A program made the position numbers and the translations under genes. From positions 1 to 64,000 of the forward strand of contig VGPF01000003.1 in NCBI GenBank assembly GCA_016875535.1: a stretch of 64,000 nucleotides of DNA. The letters run 5' to 3'. Below are positions 8,617 through 16,705 of the stretch, piece by piece (the stretch's first letter is position 1; the number at the start of each line of letters is the position of its first letter). This stretch comes from Chloroflexota bacterium. Its GTDB lineage: Bacteria > Chloroflexota > Dehalococcoidia > SHYB01. Below the pieces are notes generated by a model. That model saw nothing but the letters and a program-made list of their open reading frames with translations, was not told where the DNA came from and did no database searches.

Positions 8617-8620
8617 GTGC

Positions 8621-8629
8621 AGTATACCA
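8621..8629 (-). promoter_or_regulatory. extended -10 promoter of the HEPN/MNT pair
   Basis: On the minus strand TGGTATACT covers 8629-8621, with the -10 hexamer four bases from the HEPN start codon. Confidence 0.5.
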
Positions 8630-8658
8630 GCACGCCCGGAAAGACCCGGGGGAAAGAG

Positions 8659-8687
8659 AAAGGCTCCGGCGCACAGCCGGAGCCTTT
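8659..8687 (-). terminator. rho-independent terminator
   Basis: A 12-bp perfect stem, AAAGGCTCCGGC/GCCGGAGCCTTT, with a 5-base loop, followed on the minus strand by TTTCT. It separates the amidohydrolase gene ending at 8717 from the HEPN promoter. Confidence 0.8.
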
Positions 8688-8716
8688 CGTGCGAGGCCGC
8701 TGGATCGAACTAGCCG

Positions 8717-9859
8717 TTATTCCGGGTCGTTCTTGAGGCCGTAGAGCTGCATGGCGTTGCCGCAGAGGATCTGGTGTTTTTCCGGCTCGGAGACGCCATC
8801 GAACATCTCATTGATGACCTTGCGGGTGTAGGGCCAATCGCAGCCGTGGTGGGGGTAGTCCGTGGACCACATCATGGTCTGGACGCCGATATCGTGGCGA
8901 TTCTTGACGCCGAAGCGGTCAATGATGAAGGTGACGAGCCAGTTATCGAAGAAGTACTGGCTGGGGAGCTTCTTGAGCTCGCAGTGGGCCATGGTGCGGT
9001 TGCGCCAGTAGCGATCGTCCCACCAGGCGAGGACGGCGGGGATCCAGCCGGCTTGGACTTCGACGCCGACCATCTTGAGCTTGGGATAGCGATCGAAGAC
9101 GCCGGAGTGGATGATCTCAGAGCAGGCGTTGGGGAAGTTGCCGAAGGGGATGCCGCCGAGGAGACGCTTGAGGTCTTCCGAAGACTGGGCGGCCTTGATG
9201 GCCGCTTCGCGGGCGTTGCGCTCGCCGCCGCCGATGTTGATGTGGATGTGGACGGGGAGGCCCATCTCCTGCGCCGTGGCCCAGAAGAGGTCGTCGTCCT
9301 TGCTGATATTGGGCTTGCCGCTGGGATAGTGGGTGAGGATGACGCCGCGGAAGCCCTCCTTGCGCGCGCGCTTGAGCTCCGTGACGGCCGTTTCCAGGCC
9401 GAGGTTTGGCATCTGGTACATGGGGATGAGGCGCTTATGGTCGGCGCCTGAGAACTCTTCATAGATCCACTTGTTGTAAGCGTCCACGCCGGCGCGGTGG
9501 AACTCCAGGTCGTCGCTGCCGGTGAAGTAGGTCATGGTGCGCTGGGAGGGATAGAGGACTTCAGCGTCCACGCCATCGAAGAGCATCTCCTGGACTCGGG
9601 ACTTGCCGTCCCAGCAGCCCTTGTTGATGGACTGATAGGTGGAGCCGTACCAGTGGAAGTCCTCATAGCGCTTGCCAGCGGTGGTGACCATGCCGATGGC
9701 GCTGGAGGGGACGTCCGGATAGAACTGCCAGGCGTCGCCGCCCTTCTTGTCCTTGACCACTTTAGGGATCCGGTCATGGAACTTCTTGGGCATATAGCGC
9801 TGCCACATATCGGGTGGCTCGATGGTATGGCCGTCGGCGTTGATGACGTTGTACTTCAT
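8717..9859 (-). CDS. metal-dependent amidohydrolase (Amidohydro_2 family)
   Basis: The 380-residue protein has the family's N-terminal NADGHTIEPPDMW and the C-terminal MWSTDYPHHGCDWP with the metal-site Asp. HIHINIGGG (about residues 208-216) supplies the barrel histidines. The start at 9859 is preceded by a strong GGAGGAG. It is closest in style to the 1928 and 58382 proteins, all with a substrate-specific insert after the first 60 residues. It is a single-gene transcript ending in the terminator at 8659-8687; the substrate is unknown. Confidence 0.87.
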   Translation of the reverse strand: MKYNVINADGHTIEPPDMWQRYMPKKFHDRIPKVVKDKKGGDAWQFYPDVPSSAIGMVTTAGKRYEDFHWYGSTYQSINKGCWDGKSRVQEMLFDGVDAEVLYPSQRTMTYFTGSDDLEFHRAGVDAYNKWIYEEFSGADHKRLIPMYQMPNLGLETAVTELKRARKEGFRGVILTHYPSGKPNISKDDDLFWATAQEMGLPVHIHINIGGGERNAREAAIKAAQSSEDLKRLLGGIPFGNFPNACSEIIHSGVFDRYPKLKMVGVEVQAGWIPAVLAWWDDRYWRNRTMAHCELKKLPSQYFFDNWLVTFIIDRFGVKNRHDIGVQTMMWSTDYPHHGCDWPYTRKVINEMFDGVSEPEKHQILCGNAMQLYGLKNDPE

Positions 9860-9959
9860 AGCTCCTCCACTCTCAATGCTTCGCATGCGATTGGGCGTTG
9901 GTTGGCGGATTTTGCTCCTGCCGTAGGCGAAAATCAAGCCGCTGGGGATGAGGCTCATA

Positions 9960-9986
9960 CTGCCATGACGAGAATCGTCATGGCAG
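9960..9986. promoter_or_regulatory. perfect 12-bp inverted repeat, possible operator
   Basis: CTGCCATGACGA, a 3-base loop GAA, then TCGTCATGGCAG, in the gap between the divergent amidohydrolase and SDR operon. It has no T-tract on either side, so an operator or RNA hairpin is as likely as a terminator. A second, weaker repeat CCGGTG/CACCGG lies at 10057-10074. Confidence 0.45.
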
Positions 9987-10121
9987 GCAGGCGCGGCTTT
10001 GGGAGACGCGGCGTATCCGACGGGAGGAGTCGCCGAATCTTGCCCGTGCGATACCACCGGTGTACCATCACCGGGCCCTGAAGGAAAGCAGCTAGCCCCA
10101 GGCCAGCCGCAAGGAGCGCCG

Positions 10122-10937
10122 ATGCCGTTGTCCGACTTTTCGATCGCGGGGAAGACGGCCGTGATCACCGGGGCGAGCCGAGGCATCGGCAAGGCGATCG
10201 CCCTCACGTTCGCCGAGGCCGGGGTGGACCTGTGCGTCACGGCCCGGAGCGGGGCCGACCTAGAGAAGGTGGCGGCGCAGGTGCGGGGGATGGGTCGCAC
10301 GTGCGTCGTCGCGGCGGCGGATGTGGCGAAGGCGGAGGAGGTGGACAGGATGGCGAAGACGGCCATCGAGGGACTGGGTCGCGTGGATATCCTGGTCTGC
10401 AACTCCGGCGTGAACTTCGGCAAGCCGCTGGTGCCGCTGCCGGGCTACAAGTCGGAGACGGCATCGGGCGACCCGAGCTACTACCAGCCGACTTCGGACG
10501 CGGAGTGGGACATGGTGCTGGACACGAACCTGAAGGGCGTCTTCCATTGCATCCGCGCTCTAGGGCCGCAGATGCTGGAGCGCAAAGATGGCAAGGTCAT
10601 CATCATGAGCTCCATCGGCGCGGTGAAGGCCTCCGTGAAGCGCGTGATGTATGACACGAGCAAGGCGGCGCTCTCCGGGCTGACGCGCTCGCTGGCGGTT
10701 GAGTGGGCGAAGCACCAAGTGCAGGTGAACGCCATCGGCCCCGGGGTGACGAGCGTGGAGTATCTGGAGAACGACCCGAACTTCCCGCGCATCAAACAGA
10801 CCATCGAGTCGCGCATCCCGATGCGTCGCCTCGCGACGACGCGGGAGGTGGCGCTGCTGGCGGCCTACCTCGCATCGCCCGCCGCTTCCTACATCACAGG
10901 CCAGACGATCTTTCTCGATGGCGGCGTGCTCGCCTAA
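10122..10937 (+). CDS. short-chain dehydrogenase/reductase
   Basis: The 271-residue classical SDR has the cofactor motif GASRGIG near the N-terminus, CNSGVN in place of the usual NNAG, and the catalytic YDTSK with Tyr177 and Lys181. The C-terminal ITGQTIFLDGG is typical. AAGGAG at 10111 fixes the start. It heads an operon with two acyl-CoA dehydrogenases, with a 13-base gap, which suggests oxidation of a hydroxyacyl-CoA or related alcohol in a beta-oxidation-like route. The substrate is inferred only from context. Confidence 0.88.
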   Translation: MPLSDFSIAGKTAVITGASRGIGKAIALTFAEAGVDLCVTARSGADLEKVAAQVRGMGRTCVVAAADVAKAEEVDRMAKTAIEGLGRVDILVCNSGVNFGKPLVPLPGYKSETASGDPSYYQPTSDAEWDMVLDTNLKGVFHCIRALGPQMLERKDGKVIIMSSIGAVKASVKRVMYDTSKAALSGLTRSLAVEWAKHQVQVNAIGPGVTSVEYLENDPNFPRIKQTIESRIPMRRLATTREVALLAAYLASPAASYITGQTIFLDGGVLA

Positions 10938-10950
10938 GGCAGGAGGGACG

Positions 10951-12129
10951 ATGGACTTCGCCTGGACAGCGGAAGATGCGGCCTTCGCCAAGGAGTTGGA
11001 CGATTTCCTGAAGGCGGAGCTTCCCCCGTGGTGGCGCGGCATGTTCACGAGCGGCGAGCGCGGCTGGGAGTACACGAAGGAGTTCTGCCAAAAGATCGCC
11101 AAGAAGGGCTGGCTCACGATGGCGTGGCCCAAGGAGTACGGCGGAGGGGACGCCTCCCTGTGGAAGCAGGTGATCTTCCGCGAGGCGATGGCGCGGGCCG
11201 GGGAGCCGCGGGGCTCGCAGTATATGAACACGAACTGGATCGGGCCGACGATCATGCAGTTCGGGACGGAGGAGCAGAAGCGCTACCACCTGACGCGCAT
11301 CTCCAAGGGGGATGTGCTGTGGTGCCAGGGCTTCAGCGAGCCGAACTTCGGCTCGGACCTCGCCTCGCTGCAGACGCGGGCGGCGCAGGACGGCGACGAC
11401 TATGTGATCAACGGACAGAAGATCTGGACGAGCTATGCGGAACGCGCCGAGTTCTGCTTCCTCCTGGCGCGCACGAACCAGGACGCGCCGAAGCACAAGG
11501 GCATCTCCGTCTTCATCGTGCCGATGAAGACGCGGGGCGTGACGGTGCGCCCCATCATGAGCATGGCGGGCGGGGACGACTTCAACGAGGTCTTTTTCGA
11601 GGATGTGCGGGTGCCGCGATCGGCGATGCTTGGGGCGAAGGACGAGGGATGGCGCGTGGTGACGGCCGTGCTCAACTTCGAGCGCATCGGCCTGGCGCGG
11701 TACGAGGCGGCGAAGTGGGCGGTGGACGAGGTGATCGCCTATGCGAAGCGGAGCGAGACCCACGGCCGATCTCTGGCGAAGGACCCGCTGCTGCGCCAGC
11801 GCGTGGCGGACGTCTATGCGCGCTACCGAGTGGCGCGGGCGCTGAACTATCGCCTGGCCTCGCTGATGTCCAAGAAGGGCGAATCGCCGGGGCCGGCCGA
11901 TGCCTCGCTGACGCGGATCCACAATATCCTGATGACGCGCCGCGCCGGAGACCTGGCGATGGAGGCGCTCGGCCTGGAAGGGCGCCTCTCCGAAGGGACG
12001 GCGGATGCGCCGCTGGCGGGCATGCTGGAGTATGAATGGCGCAAGTCTATCTCGGCGACGATAGCGGCGGGGACGCTGGAGATCCAGAAGGACCAGGTGG
12101 CGACACGCGGCCTGGGGCTTCCGAGGTAG
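10951..12129 (+). CDS. acyl-CoA dehydrogenase, large-type subunit
   Basis: The 392-residue flavoenzyme has the acyl-CoA dehydrogenase fold: a helical N-domain, a beta middle domain with WCQGFSEPNFGSDLAS and QKIWTSYAE, and a C-terminal helical domain ending TLEIQKDQVATRGLGLPR. It is followed after only 2 bases by a second family member, an arrangement also seen in heteromeric steroid and terpenoid side-chain dehydrogenases. It probably desaturates a bulky acyl-CoA. The start at 10951 has AGGAGGG upstream. Confidence 0.9.
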   Translation: MDFAWTAEDAAFAKELDDFLKAELPPWWRGMFTSGERGWEYTKEFCQKIAKKGWLTMAWPKEYGGGDASLWKQVIFREAMARAGEPRGSQYMNTNWIGPTIMQFGTEEQKRYHLTRISKGDVLWCQGFSEPNFGSDLASLQTRAAQDGDDYVINGQKIWTSYAERAEFCFLLARTNQDAPKHKGISVFIVPMKTRGVTVRPIMSMAGGDDFNEVFFEDVRVPRSAMLGAKDEGWRVVTAVLNFERIGLARYEAAKWAVDEVIAYAKRSETHGRSLAKDPLLRQRVADVYARYRVARALNYRLASLMSKKGESPGPADASLTRIHNILMTRRAGDLAMEALGLEGRLSEGTADAPLAGMLEYEWRKSISATIAAGTLEIQKDQVATRGLGLPR

Positions 12130-12131
12130 CG

Positions 12132-13256
12132 ATGGATATCACGCTGAGCGAGCAGGAGCGGATGCTGCAGGAGCAGGCGCGCAGCTTCCTGGCGAAGGAA
12201 GCGCCGCTGGAGCTGGCACGGGCGATGGAGCATGATGCGCGCGGCTATCCGCCCGCGCTGTGGAAGAAGATGGCGGAGCTGGGCTGGCTGGGCATCCCGC
12301 TGCCTGAGGCGCACGGCGGCGCGGGACTGGGCCTGCTGGAGCTGACGATCATCATCGAGGAGATGGGGAAGGCGCTGGCGCCGACGCCGCTGATCCCGAC
12401 GGTGGCGCTGGGCGCGATGGCGGTGGCGGAGGGCGGAAGCGAGGAGCAGCAGCGTCGCATCCTCCCGCGCGTGGCCGGCGGGGAGCTGGTGCTTTCGGTC
12501 GCTTACATGGAGCATGGGAGGCCCGACCTGGGCTGGGTGCGCGATGTGGTCGCCACGGCGGCGCACAAGACGAAGGACGGCTACACGGTCACCGGGCAGA
12601 AGCAGTTCGCGCAGTATGCCCACGTTGCCGATATGCTGTTGGTGCTGGCGCAGGAGGCAGCCTCGGGGAAGCCGCTCTGGCTGCTGGTTGACCGCAACGC
12701 GCCGGGGGTGACGGTGCGGCATCTTTCCACAACGGCGGCGGACCACCAGTGCCACGTGGAGCTGAAGAACGTGGCCGTGCCTTCGCAGGATGCGCTGCCC
12801 GGGGATGCGTGGACGCTGCTGGAGCGCATGCTGCAGCGCGGAGCCATCGCCACGTGCGCCGCCATGACGGGCGGGGCACAGCGCATGCTGGAGATCACGA
12901 CGGAGTATGCGAAGACGCGGGTGCAGTTCGGGAGGCCCATCGGGACGTTCCAAGCGGTGAGCCACCGGTGCGCCGATATGGCGGTGGAGACGGAGGGGGC
13001 GCGATATATCACATACGAAGCGGCGTGGGCCTATAGCCAGGGGCGCGATGCGGCGCTGGACGTCTCCACGGCGAAGGCCTATGTGAGCGATGCGGTGCGC
13101 GAGGTGATGCTGAACGGCCACCAGGCGCATGGAGCCATCGGCTTTTCCGAAGAGCACCCGGTGCCGCTCTATTCGCGGCGGGCGAAGATGGGAGAGGCGC
13201 TCTTCGGCAGCGCAAGCCTGCACCGGGAGCGCGTGGCGCGACTGCTGGGGATGTAG
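12132..13256 (+). CDS. acyl-CoA dehydrogenase, second subunit
   Basis: The 374-residue protein matches the acyl-CoA dehydrogenase family, with weaker active-site motifs than its upstream neighbour. YMEHGRPDLGWV replaces the usual flavin-contact signature, while QFGRPIGTFQAVSHRCADM is well kept. In two-gene pairs the diverged subunit usually contributes half the active site of a heterotetramer, which I infer here. It starts two bases after the first subunit's stop and the operon ends at a strong terminator. Confidence 0.88.
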   Translation: MDITLSEQERMLQEQARSFLAKEAPLELARAMEHDARGYPPALWKKMAELGWLGIPLPEAHGGAGLGLLELTIIIEEMGKALAPTPLIPTVALGAMAVAEGGSEEQQRRILPRVAGGELVLSVAYMEHGRPDLGWVRDVVATAAHKTKDGYTVTGQKQFAQYAHVADMLLVLAQEAASGKPLWLLVDRNAPGVTVRHLSTTAADHQCHVELKNVAVPSQDALPGDAWTLLERMLQRGAIATCAAMTGGAQRMLEITTEYAKTRVQFGRPIGTFQAVSHRCADMAVETEGARYITYEAAWAYSQGRDAALDVSTAKAYVSDAVREVMLNGHQAHGAIGFSEEHPVPLYSRRAKMGEALFGSASLHRERVARLLGM

Positions 13257-13327
13257 CGCGGGGCGCTTGGTCGTTACGGTTTTCCCCTTCGCCCAAGCAG
13301 ACCCATCCAACCTCTGTCCGGTAAGAC

Positions 13328-13363
13328 AAAGCGGCCGGTGACGGGACCCCGTCACCGGCCGCT
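13328..13363. terminator. bidirectional terminator
   Basis: A very long stem with arms AAAGCGGCCGGTGACGGG and its complement lies between the convergent acyl-CoA dehydrogenase gene and the minus-strand gene ending at 13392. GCTTT follows the stem on the plus strand and a TTTGTC run follows on the minus strand. Confidence 0.8.
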
Positions 13364-13391
13364 TTGCTTTTACAGAGGCCTTTTGCGGTTC

Positions 13392-13799
13392 TTACGAGAG
13401 GGCGATGGTCTGAACGCGGTCCGGATATGCCGCGCCGATCTCCACGCTCACGGCCGGACTGCCCGGGACATTTTCCCAACTGATCGTGGAGGCTTCGCCG
13501 TAGAACTCCCGCCCCCGACCGTTCGCCGGCTTCCGTCCCACGGGATCGTGCATGTAATACTGCTGCGCTTCACGATTTCGCACCACGGCCAAGCGCATCC
13601 CTTCGCCCACCGTGAACGGCCCGTAGGGCATGCTGGTATCCGAATAGTGGACGGCCAGGGTGCTCAGGGGTTTCTTTGGGAATGTCACGGCCCCCTGGGA
13701 GACCGGATAGCCTCGCGAGACCTGCCTCCTGGCATCCGGCAGATTGTCCAAGCCGCAGTTGGGGTTAAGATACAGGGGATGGCAACTCCTGCGCTTCAA
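13392..13799 (-). CDS. hypothetical protein
   Basis: I do not recognise this 135-residue protein. The frame opens with TTG at 13799; the Asp/Arg-containing body (PDARRQVSRGYPVSQG) and an aromatic middle (QQYYMHDPVGRKP) look protein-like, with no signal peptide or membrane segment. It ends 30 bases before a bidirectional terminator, which supports a real minus-strand transcript. A slightly longer plus-strand frame over the same DNA is rich in His and Arg and looks like a shadow. The start is uncertain. Confidence 0.5.
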   Translation of the reverse strand: MKRRSCHPLYLNPNCGLDNLPDARRQVSRGYPVSQGAVTFPKKPLSTLAVHYSDTSMPYGPFTVGEGMRLAVVRNREAQQYYMHDPVGRKPANGRGREFYGEASTISWENVPGSPAVSVEIGAAYPDRVQTIALS

Positions 13800-13848
13800 C
13801 CTGGCGTTGTGATGCTATCCTGGTGGCGATAGGAGCCATAAGACTGCC

Positions 13849-14148
13849 ATGCCCCTCATCTTCACGGAACGGGCCCGCGCCGCGCTGAAGCGTCTCTTGG
13901 ATGAGACGGAGCATGAGCCTGGGCAGGTCATCCGCATGCGGTCGGACGTGCACGGGCACTATCACCTCGTCTTGGGAGCGCGCCAGGAGGACGACCAGGC
14001 GGTGGAGCACGAGGGCGAGGTGGTGCTTGTCATAAAGGCGAGCGTTGGCGCGCATCTCGCCGAGCACTTGCGCGGGGCGGAGCTGGACATCCTCGAGACG
14101 GCCGAAGGACCCGTTCTTGACGTACCTAAAGTGCAGGAGGGGCGATGA
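13849..14148 (+). CDS. HesB/IscA-like protein without cysteines
   Basis: The 99-residue protein resembles HesB/IscA-like proteins in its opening (LIFTERARAALKRLLDE) and in the EGEVVLVIKASV strand. It contains no cysteine at all, so it lacks the three Cys that hold an Fe-S cluster. A scaffold function is therefore unlikely; such Cys-less relatives are of unknown role. Its TGA overlaps the ATG of a small downstream frame. Confidence 0.6.
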   Translation: MPLIFTERARAALKRLLDETEHEPGQVIRMRSDVHGHYHLVLGARQEDDQAVEHEGEVVLVIKASVGAHLAEHLRGAELDILETAEGPVLDVPKVQEGR

Positions 14149-14345
14149 CTAGGCTTTGGAAAGCTGCTGTGGGCCTGGCGAATTGGCTCAACGGTACAGG
14201 GGCACCGAAAGAGAGGGGCCGTTCAGCCCTTTCCAAGCGTGACTATGCCTTGGCGCTGGACCCGCTCTTCCGCTGAGAGGACGAGGCCCTCGCCGTCGGC
14301 GAGATCTACTCCCTCGCAGGCCTGAACCCCCGCACGCCGTACTGA
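14145..14345 (+). pseudogene. small protein gene interrupted by an in-frame TGA
   Basis: An ATG overlapping the previous stop, with CAGGAGG 7 bases upstream, opens a 43-codon frame ending at TGA 14274-14276. The same frame continues for 22 more codons to the next TGA at 14343, with strongly G/C-ending codons and a sensible sequence (EIYSLAGLNPRTPY). It looks like one 66-residue protein with an internal stop. A 6-bp hairpin (14289-14303) follows the TGA. I do not recognise the family. A mutation or sequence error is the simplest reading. Confidence 0.45.
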
Positions 14346-14408
14346 ATCCGCCAATCCGCAGCGGGTCTCAGCGCGTATACCAGAGCGACGCTACTCTAGG
14401 GGGCTGCT

Positions 14409-14987
14409 ATGCGACGTGCGCTCTTCCTCTCCACCTTGGCCATCGGCCTGACGTTGACCCTGGCCGCGTGCAGCGGCGACGACAAGCCCGCGCCGACGGC
14501 GACACGAGCGCCGCAGCAGCCGACGGCTGCGCCCGCCGCCACGGCAACGCCGGTTCCCACCGCTCCGCCGCCCACGGCCACCCGCCCACCGGCGACAGCA
14601 ACGTCTGCGCCCGCGACCAACACGCCTGTGTCGCCGACCGCGACGTCGCGCCCAGCCGCCACAAACACCCCGGCGCCCACGAACACGCCCGTTCCTTCGA
14701 CGGCGACTTCAGCGCCCGCCCCAGGGGGGCAGACGCGCGAATCGCTCATCTCCGGCTTCACCCTGGAGACGATCACGATTCGCAGAGGGACGGCGATAGC
14801 CTGGACGAACAGCGATCCCGCTCCCCATACAGCCACGTCCTCGCAAGGGGCGGTCCAGCGGTTCGATACCGGCATCTTGAATGGGAGCCAGCGCTCCGGG
14901 CCGATCGTCTTCAACACTGCGGGGACGATCAACTACTTCTGCGCCGTGCATCCCAGCATGACAGGGACGATCACCGTTACGCAGTAA
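14409..14987 (+). CDS. cupredoxin-domain lipoprotein
   Basis: The 192-residue protein has a signal peptide with lipobox LAAC, then about 90 residues of Pro/Thr/Ala-rich linker (repeats like TATRPPAT), then a plastocyanin-like domain. The copper ligands are visible: His in DPAPHTAT, then Cys, His and Met in FCAVHPSM. It is probably a lipid-anchored blue-copper electron carrier outside the membrane, though its partner is unknown. A terminator follows at 15011. Confidence 0.87.
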   Translation: MRRALFLSTLAIGLTLTLAACSGDDKPAPTATRAPQQPTAAPAATATPVPTAPPPTATRPPATATSAPATNTPVSPTATSRPAATNTPAPTNTPVPSTATSAPAPGGQTRESLISGFTLETITIRRGTAIAWTNSDPAPHTATSSQGAVQRFDTGILNGSQRSGPIVFNTAGTINYFCAVHPSMTGTITVTQ

Positions 14988-15010
14988 GCGCAACCGCGCC
15001 GCAATGAACC

Positions 15011-15037
15011 AAGAGGGAGGGGACGTCCCTCCCTCTT
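15011..15037 (+). terminator. terminator of the cupredoxin gene
   Basis: An 11-bp stem AAGAGGGAGGG/CCCTCCCTCTT with loop GACGT, followed by CTCTTTCATCTTT. Confidence 0.7.
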
Positions 15038-15074
15038 CTCTTTCATCTTTCACTGGATGCGTTCGCCGCGCGCG

Positions 15075-15083
15075 TGGTATAGT
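15075..15083 (+). promoter_or_regulatory. extended -10 promoter of the esterase gene
   Basis: TGGTATAGT, with the -10 at 15078-15083. Two in-frame ATGs follow at 15100 and 15112. Confidence 0.45.
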
Positions 15084-15111
15084 GCCGCCGACTTTCCCGA
15101 TGGAGAGAGCC

Positions 15112-16035
15112 ATGCCCCTTGACCCCCAGATGAAGGCCTATGTGGATATGATGGCGCACGTCCGCGCCGTGCCGATGGAGACGCTGACGCCCCAGGAGGC
15201 GCGCAATATGGTGCAGGCCGCGCCCCGCCCGCCCGCGCCGGAGCCGGCGAAGGTGGAGGACCGCACGATCAAGGGACCGCACGGCCCGATCCCCATCCGC
15301 ATCACCTGGCCCAAAGGGAAGGGCCCGTTCCCCGCCTTCGTCTGGTTCCACGGCGGCGGCTGGGTCATCGGAAGCATCGAGCTGACGGACCACCTGGTGC
15401 GGCACTTTGTGCACAACGCGGGCTGTGTGGGTGTCTCCGTGGACTACCGCCTGGCGCCGGAGAACAAGTTCCCCAAGGCGGTGAACGATTGCTACGCCGC
15501 CACCAAGTGGGTCTACGACAATGCGAAGGCGCTGAACGTGAACCCAAAGAAGCTGGCCGTGGGCGGGGATAGCGCGGGCGGCAACCTGTCCGCGTGCGTG
15601 GCGGTGATGGCGCGGGACAAGGGCGGCCCCAAGCTCTCCCACCAGGCCTGCATCTACCCGGTGATTGACCGCGATTTCACACGCAAATCATACGTTGAGA
15701 ACGCCGCCGGGCCGGTGCTGACGCGCGGCATGATGGAGTGGTTCTGGAAGCTGTACATGCGGACAGATAAGGATGCCAAGGATCCGTACGTCGCGCCGCT
15801 CTACGCGAAGAGCCTCAAGCGGCTCGCGCCGGCAACGGTCATCACGGCGGAGTTCGACCCGCTGCGGGATGAGGGAGACGCCTACGCCAAGAAGCTGAAG
15901 AAGGACGGCGTGCCGGTGGACTACAAGTGCTACGCCGGAGTCACCCACGGCTTCGTGAGCATGTGGCCGTATGTGGACATCGGCAAAAAGGGCGTCGAGC
16001 ACGTCTCGAAGAACCTGAAGAAGGCCTTCAAGTAA
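15112..16035 (+). CDS. alpha/beta hydrolase, hormone-sensitive-lipase type esterase
   Basis: The 307-residue esterase has the oxyanion motif HGGGW (about 82-86), the nucleophile motif GDSAGGN (about 151), the acid residue in EFDPLRDEG and the catalytic His in VTHGF near the C-terminus, all as in family IV lipases/esterases. A chain starting at the ATG at 15100 would be four residues longer; GGAGAG at 15102 favours 15112. It should hydrolyse short-chain esters in the cytosol. It is a single gene between two terminators. Confidence 0.9.
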   Translation: MPLDPQMKAYVDMMAHVRAVPMETLTPQEARNMVQAAPRPPAPEPAKVEDRTIKGPHGPIPIRITWPKGKGPFPAFVWFHGGGWVIGSIELTDHLVRHFVHNAGCVGVSVDYRLAPENKFPKAVNDCYAATKWVYDNAKALNVNPKKLAVGGDSAGGNLSACVAVMARDKGGPKLSHQACIYPVIDRDFTRKSYVENAAGPVLTRGMMEWFWKLYMRTDKDAKDPYVAPLYAKSLKRLAPATVITAEFDPLRDEGDAYAKKLKKDGVPVDYKCYAGVTHGFVSMWPYVDIGKKGVEHVSKNLKKAFK

Positions 16036-16057
16036 GCCGCATCATCGCTTGAAACGG

Positions 16058-16092
16058 AAGGGCTTGTCCGTCACGGAGAGGCCCTTTTTTTT
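16058..16092 (+). terminator. terminator of the esterase gene
   Basis: AAGGGC/GCCCTT arms with an inner TCCG/CGGA hairpin and a run of eight T. It lies between convergent genes. Confidence 0.85.
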
Positions 16093-16096
16093 ATTT

Positions 16097-16387
16097 CTAG
16101 CAGCCGAGCCGGTTCACCACAACGTCGCAGGGGTTGGCCTGCGTGATTTCAACGCTTCCCGCCATGGAGAAGGGCGTCATGAACTGCTTGACCTTCGCCT
16201 CGTTCGCCGAGTCCAGGATGAGGTAAAAGGTGTGCTTGCCGTCCAGCACGGCATCGGCGTGGATGTTGACGCCCATCTTTGCCGAGTTCTCCTTGGAGAC
16301 GTGATGGAGGAGCATCTGTCCCATCTTGGGGTCTTTGGCGGGGCAGCGCTCGGCGGGATGCTGATGCTTCACAACGAACAGGGCCAT
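16097..16387 (-). CDS. small conserved protein, ferredoxin-like-fold candidate
   Basis: The 96-residue protein is soluble with three Cys (RCPAKDP, NPCDV, and the C-terminal residue) and a His-rich start (VVKHQHP). The pattern of a strand, helix, HTFYLILDSANEAKVKQFM and a final strand is what dimeric alpha/beta-barrel proteins show. I cannot name a family with confidence. It lies 11 bases downstream of the CDGSH gene on the same strand, so the two are probably co-transcribed. Confidence 0.65.
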   Translation of the reverse strand: MALFVVKHQHPAERCPAKDPKMGQMLLHHVSKENSAKMGVNIHADAVLDGKHTFYLILDSANEAKVKQFMTPFSMAGSVEITQANPCDVVVNRLGC

Positions 16388-16398
16388 GGTCTTCTCTC

Positions 16399-16614
16399 CT
16401 AACCGGGTTTGACTTCTTCTTTCTTGACGATGCTGACAAACTTCATCTTGCTGTGGGAGCTATCGCAGAAGGGCTTGTTCTGGGAGTGGCCGCAGAGGCA
16501 GAGCCAGAACTCGCCCTCCGTGGGGATCTGGTTGCCTGCTGAGTCCTGCAGGACGACGGTCCCCTTCACATGATACGAGCCGTTCCGTGTCGCGCGAATC
16601 ACTACATCCGCCAT
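16399..16614 (-). CDS. CDGSH-type iron-sulfur protein
   Basis: The 71-residue protein carries the cluster motif CLCGHSQNKPFCDSSH, that is three Cys and one His ligating a 2Fe-2S cluster. The canonical CDGSH has become CDSSH. It lacks a membrane anchor, so it is cytosolic, and is probably a small redox or cluster-transfer protein. GAGGAGG lies 8 bases before the start at 16614. It pairs with the small Cys-containing gene downstream. Confidence 0.88.
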   Translation of the reverse strand: MADVVIRATRNGSYHVKGTVVLQDSAGNQIPTEGEFWLCLCGHSQNKPFCDSSHSKMKFVSIVKKEEVKPG

Positions 16615-16705
16615 GAAAACGCCTCCTCAGTCTTGCGATGTGGCACGCGAATCGCCATTGTACTTTGATGCCGTTCCGGGCGAAAGGTTCCAGGCTGCGG
16701 CAGCC

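Noticed and set aside
13338-13832. 164-codon plus-strand frame
   Set aside because: It is His- and Arg-rich, starts inside a terminator and lies opposite a frame with better composition.
14274-14303. Selenocysteine at the in-frame TGA
   Set aside because: The hairpin is short and no selenoprotein family is recognisable. TGA is also the normal stop of many genes here, and no Sec machinery is in the window.
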